This document shows positions 61,197 through 64,000 of a stretch of 64,000 nt of DNA, in pieces. Both the position numbers and the translations under genes were made by a program. How positions within the stretch are numbered: position 1 is the first letter of the stretch; each line of letters starts with the position of its first letter. Source of the DNA: Acidobacteriota bacterium (GTDB lineage Bacteria > Acidobacteriota > Thermoanaerobaculia > Multivoradales > J023); NCBI GenBank assembly GCA_029263395.1, contig JAJCXO010000189.1, positions 62,001-126,000 of the forward strand. The letters are read 5' to 3'. The notes beneath the pieces are model-generated. The model did not search any database, had not been told where the DNA came from, and saw only the letters and a list, made by a program, of their open reading frames with translations.

Positions 61197-61538
61197 GTCA
61201 GTGTCAAGCGGCATCTACCGCTAGACCTTTCCGAGGTGGGTGAACGTCAAGCGACACCGTCTGCTTGACTTCTCCGAGCCTGGTCAGCGTCAAGTGACAT
61301 CGCCCGCTTGACTTCTCCGAGCCATGTCAACGTCAAGCAGCAATATCTGCTTGATTTCTCTACACCACCTCAGGGTCAGCGACATCGTCTGCTCGACTCT
61401 TTCGAGGCACGTCAACGTCAAGCGACATCCTCTGCTTGACTTCTCCATGCTTCGTCAAGGTCAAGCGGCAACCTCTGCTTGGCTTCTCCGGGCCATCCCC
61501 GCGTCCAGCAGGATCTGTGTGCATCGAAACCTGAGCCC
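61197..61538. repeat. 43-bp tandem array with an inverted repeat in each unit
   Basis: Seven units start at 61197, 61240, 61283, 61326, 61369, 61411 and 61454; all are 43 bp except the fifth (42 bp). A decayed eighth follows to about 61538, and the end of a possible earlier unit lies at 61180-61196. The common core is GTCAAGCGACAT, then TCTGCTTGACTTCTCCG. GTCAAGC pairs with GCTTGAC within each unit around a loop of about 10 nt. Units differ at several positions, mostly in the loop and the 3' end. Confidence 0.85.
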
Positions 61539-61575
61539 GGTCTTTTGACCCGACGATCCAGGCGCCCGTGAGCAT

Positions 61576-61992
61576 CTAAGGCCCAGGACGGGCTTTGCCG
61601 TGCCGGTGGAAGAAATCGGCGATCTCGACCACCGGTAGAGCGCGCGCGGTCGAGAACTCGCCGTTCTTCTGGGCCACAACAACCGTCCCGTCGGGCTCGA
61701 GGACAGCCACGGCTGGAATACCGCGCTCCACCACCATCCCGTATTCGCCCATCAGCTCCAGGTTGCGGTCCCGCTGACCGACGTCTAACACCACAACCTC
61801 GAAGAAGTCGTCTACGAAGGGCGCAACGTACTGGCTCTGTAGGGACCGTTCGAAGGCCTGATGGTCGGGACACCAGTCGGCGCCAAAAACCACGGCCACC
61901 CGCTTGCCGGCGACTGCCGCCTGGTGCCGCGCCGCTTCGACCCGCCGCCGCGAATCCGCCGAGCCGTCGTCGTGAGTTGTCTCGCGTGTCAT
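61576..61992 (-). CDS. Thioredoxin-like protein with a single active-site cysteine
   Basis: A 138-residue cytoplasmic protein of thioredoxin fold: RVAVVFGADWCPDHQAFERSL, then FEVVVLDVGQRDRNLELMGEYGMVVERGIPAVAVLEPDG with the cis-proline in GIPAVAV. The CxxC site is WCPDH, with histidine replacing the second cysteine, so dithiol exchange is unlikely. ATG 61992 follows a TATAAT hexamer by 7 nt. The frame is open to 62067. No signal peptide. Confidence 0.75.
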   Translation of the reverse strand: MTRETTHDDGSADSRRRVEAARHQAAVAGKRVAVVFGADWCPDHQAFERSLQSQYVAPFVDDFFEVVVLDVGQRDRNLELMGEYGMVVERGIPAVAVLEPDGTVVVAQKNGEFSTARALPVVEIADFFHRHGKARPGP

Positions 61993-61999
61993 AGGAGCA

Positions 62000-62005
62000 A
62001 TTATA
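62000..62005 (-). promoter_or_regulatory. TATAAT hexamer upstream of the thioredoxin-like gene
   Basis: On the minus strand TATAAT (62005-62000) ends 7 nt before ATG 61992. There is no Shine-Dalgarno sequence in between and no clear -35 element. Confidence 0.35.
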
Positions 62006-62105
62006 GACGCACCTCGGCTTGCCGGCTTCGCCAGGGCTTCGCAGCCACACACCGCGCCGATCGTCAAGAAGGCGACTTGGGAAAAGGTCTCGTGGTGAGC
62101 GATCC

Positions 62106-62294
62106 GTGATTTTCTCCCAGGACATGAAGGACCTGGTCAGTATCTTCAATACGCATGAGGTTCAATATCTTCTCGTTGGTGGGCATGCAGTCAATTATTA
62201 TGGCTATGTCAGAGCGACTCAGGACATCGATTTTCTAATCTACCCGGTCTCCCTAGTGTTGCGTTACCCAGCCTGCTCGACGACTCGCACCTGA
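62106..62294 (+). pseudogene. Truncated nucleotidyltransferase (MNT/AbiEii-like N-terminus)
   Basis: From GTG 62106 the frame codes MIFSQDMKDLVSIFNTHEVQYLLVGGHAVNYYGYVRATQDIDFLI in overlapping motifs: LVGGHAVNYYGY and the DxD in TQDIDFLI are the nucleotidyltransferase start. Similarity is lost at about 62250, where the sequence runs into the 3' end of the convergent CRTAC1-like gene. The piece is visibly richer in A and T than its surroundings. It is the 5' remnant of a horizontally acquired gene. Confidence 0.75.
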
Positions 62295-64000
62295 TCGATC
62301 TCGACGTCGGCCAGCGTCTGCTTCGTGCCATCAGGCCAGGTAATGGTCACCGAGTCGACCCGGTCAGCCGTCCCCAGTCCGAAGGTGACGATCCGTTCGA
62401 CCTGACTCTGGTAGCTCCGCACCGGCATCACTTGTCGACGCTGGGTAACACCCCCCGCCACTAGCTCGATCCAGGCACCGATCGCGTCGCGGTTGGGAGC
62501 CTTGCCCCGTAGGTCTAAACGTAGCCAATGATGGCCAAGATCTTGATCGTTGCGCAACAGCAGCGGCGGACCGGCTAGCTGAGCGAGAACAACGTCAAGG
62601 TCGCCATCAGCGTCGATATCGGCGAAGGCGGAGCCGCGGCCGACGATGGGGTTGGCGAGATCGCCGGTGGTTGAGGCTTCGACCGGTACAAAACCTTCTT
62701 CCAGACCGGCATTCCAGAACAACTGTGCCGGCTGGCGATAACTCTGGCTGGGGTCGACGGTGGCGATTTCGCCTTCGAGATGGCCGTTGGTCTGCAAGGC
62801 GTCGAGACGACCGTCGAGGTCCACGTCGAACAGGAACACGCCAAAGGACAACATCCGACGACTGGGGGCGCCGATGCCTTCGACAATCGCCTCGTCAGCG
62901 AAGATACCGGGATCGTCCTGGCTGACATAAAACGAGGTCATTTCGTTGGCGAAGTTGCCGATCAGGAAACCGAGGTTGTGGTCGTTACGGTAGTGGGCGG
63001 CGTCAACCCCCATCGCACCGGTGGCGTTGCCGGCGCGGTCGTAGGCAATACCCACCAACTCCCCAACTTCCTCGAAGATCGGCTCACCCGCTGCCAAGCC
63101 TTCGCTGCCACGGTTGCGGAAGAAGAAGTTGCGCACCGTATCGTTGGCGATCAAGACGTCGATCCAGCCGTCGCTGTCGACGTCGACAGGCGCTAACGCC
63201 AAGGACTTGGCCATCGGCTTGCCGGTTGCCGAGTTGGCGACCTCGACACCAGCCGTGGCGGAGATGTCGGTGAAAACGATCTTGCTGCCCGAGCTGTCGT
63301 TACGGTAGAGATAGGGCACGGTGCCTTCGTAGTTTTGAGGCGGACCGTAAGCGCGGCCAACACCGGTGAGACGAAAGTCTTGCTCGAAGTCGATCTGCCG
63401 CGACCAGCGTACGTAGTTGCAAACGAAGAGATCGAGGTCGCCATCGTTGTCGATGTCGAAGAAACCGGCACTGGTTGACCAGGCATCGTTGGCGCCTGCA
63501 ACTCCAGCCGATGTGGTGACGTCCGTAAACACCCCGTCATCATTGCGGAACAAGTGATTCTTCCCCACCGCGGTGAGGAAAAGATCGAGATCACCATCGG
63601 CGTCCACGTCGGCGGCGGTCACACCCATGCCATAAAAACTGGCGTCGAGGCCCACCTTGACGGTGACGTTGGTGAAACTGCCGGTGCCGTCGTTGGCATA
63701 CAGCACCATCGTCGGCCGTGGCTTCAGCGGTGGATCTTCCGGCCAGCTGCTGGAGTTGACGAACAACAGATCTTGATCACCGTCGCCGTCGAAGTCGAGA
63801 AAAGCGACGCCACCGCCCATCGATTCGGGCAGCAGCTTGTCTCCGGTTGCACCGTTGGCGTGGACGAAGTCGATCCCGGCTTCGGTAGTAATCTCGGTGA
63901 AGCGCACCTTAGGCGCCTCCGCCGGTTGCTCTACGGTCTCAGGTGCAGCCGTTTCGATCTCAGTTTCCGGCGCATCGTCTTCGATCCGGCTACCGATCAA
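62264..64000 (-). CDS. CRTAC1-like FG-GAP / ASPIC-UnbV repeat protein (5' partial)
   Basis: The frame runs off the right edge, so the N-terminus, including any signal peptide, is missing or extends outside. Of the visible 578 residues, about 35-480 contain six calcium-binding FG-GAP-type repeats such as FLDFDGDGDQDLLFVN, VDADGDLDLFLT, IDNDGDLDLFVCNY, VDSDGWIDVLIAND, VDLDGRLDALQTNG and IDADGDLDVVLAQL. The last 80 residues are the ASPIC/UnbV domain (LDLRGKAPNRDAIGAWIELVAGG, VTITWPDGTKQ). Such proteins form secreted beta-propellers and are numerous in Acidobacteriota and Planctomycetota. Confidence 0.87.
   Translation of the reverse strand: MIGSRIEDDAPETEIETAAPETVEQPAEAPKVRFTEITTEAGIDFVHANGATGDKLLPESMGGGVAFLDFDGDGDQDLLFVNSSSWPEDPPLKPRPTMVLYANDGTGSFTNVTVKVGLDASFYGMGVTAADVDADGDLDLFLTAVGKNHLFRNDDGVFTDVTTSAGVAGANDAWSTSAGFFDIDNDGDLDLFVCNYVRWSRQIDFEQDFRLTGVGRAYGPPQNYEGTVPYLYRNDSSGSKIVFTDISATAGVEVANSATGKPMAKSLALAPVDVDSDGWIDVLIANDTVRNFFFRNRGSEGLAAGEPIFEEVGELVGIAYDRAGNATGAMGVDAAHYRNDHNLGFLIGNFANEMTSFYVSQDDPGIFADEAIVEGIGAPSRRMLSFGVFLFDVDLDGRLDALQTNGHLEGEIATVDPSQSYRQPAQLFWNAGLEEGFVPVEASTTGDLANPIVGRGSAFADIDADGDLDVVLAQLAGPPLLLRNDQDLGHHWLRLDLRGKAPNRDAIGAWIELVAGGVTQRRQVMPVRSYQSQVERIVTFGLGTADRVDSVTITWPDGTKQTLADVEIDQVRVVEQAG

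Noticed and set aside
61197-61538. CRISPR array
   Set aside because: The units are contiguous 43-bp repeats that diverge throughout; there are no unique spacers of constant length and no cas gene nearby.

Overview
The window is GC-rich, densely coded bacterial DNA, most likely from an uncultured or little-studied member of the Acidobacteriota. The best evidence is a tandem pair of secreted VWFA-related Acidobacterial-domain proteins (TIGR03436 type). Supporting signs are several membrane SpoIIE-type phosphatases, TPR proteins, a CRTAC1/ASPIC-type protein and a DUF4388 regulator. I would not go below phylum level. No rRNA, tRNA, CRISPR array or intact insertion sequence is visible.

Layout. 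At 1-7.2 kb the end of a molybdenum hydroxylase (CoxL-like) is followed by its FAD subunit, a CoxD-like MoxR ATPase, a paired M16 protease (active plus inactive subunit) and a PLP-dependent threonine/serine dehydratase. At 7.2-22.9 kb lie a DUF4388 signalling protein, heme A synthase, a MurG-like glycosyltransferase, an operon of TPR lipoprotein / micro-ORF / PDZ-GAF-SpoIIE phosphatase / TPR protein / PsuG, then MurJ, a PilZ fusion, class II DAHP synthase and an FmdB-type zinc ribbon. At 23-34 kb lie the two VWFA proteins, LeuS, a sirtuin, a second SpoIIE phosphatase, a PfkB kinase and an EVE protein. At 34-50.6 kb one long minus-strand run (truD, coiled-coil membrane protein, MoxR, GldG-like protein, ABC ATPase, ABC permease, DUF58, CmoB-like methyltransferase, penicillin acylase, BatA-like, double-VWA protein) looks like an envelope-assembly or export machine. 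At 51-62.3 kb is an accessory region: a secreted metallo-beta-lactamase-fold protein with lamin-tail domains, two PIN toxin-antitoxin pairs, a BNR-repeat protein, a CGNR regulator, a 43-bp tandem array, gene fragments and a thioredoxin-like protein. A CRTAC1-like protein runs off the right edge.

Two themes recur in the non-coding DNA. Short tandem repeats of 13, 15, 17, 18 and 43 bp sit on gene boundaries, several across stop and start codons. One, at 45.1 kb, forms three seven-codon mini-cistrons joined by 4-nt overlaps between a GldG-like gene and its ABC ATPase. Second, six genes, four of them in the accessory region, have a TAnnnT hexamer 6-7 nt before the start codon and no Shine-Dalgarno sequence, the layout of leaderless mRNAs. 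A 26-codon ORF with a strong ribosome binding site encodes the N-terminal signature of trypsin and then stops. All functional statements rest on motif recognition by eye; no searches were run.
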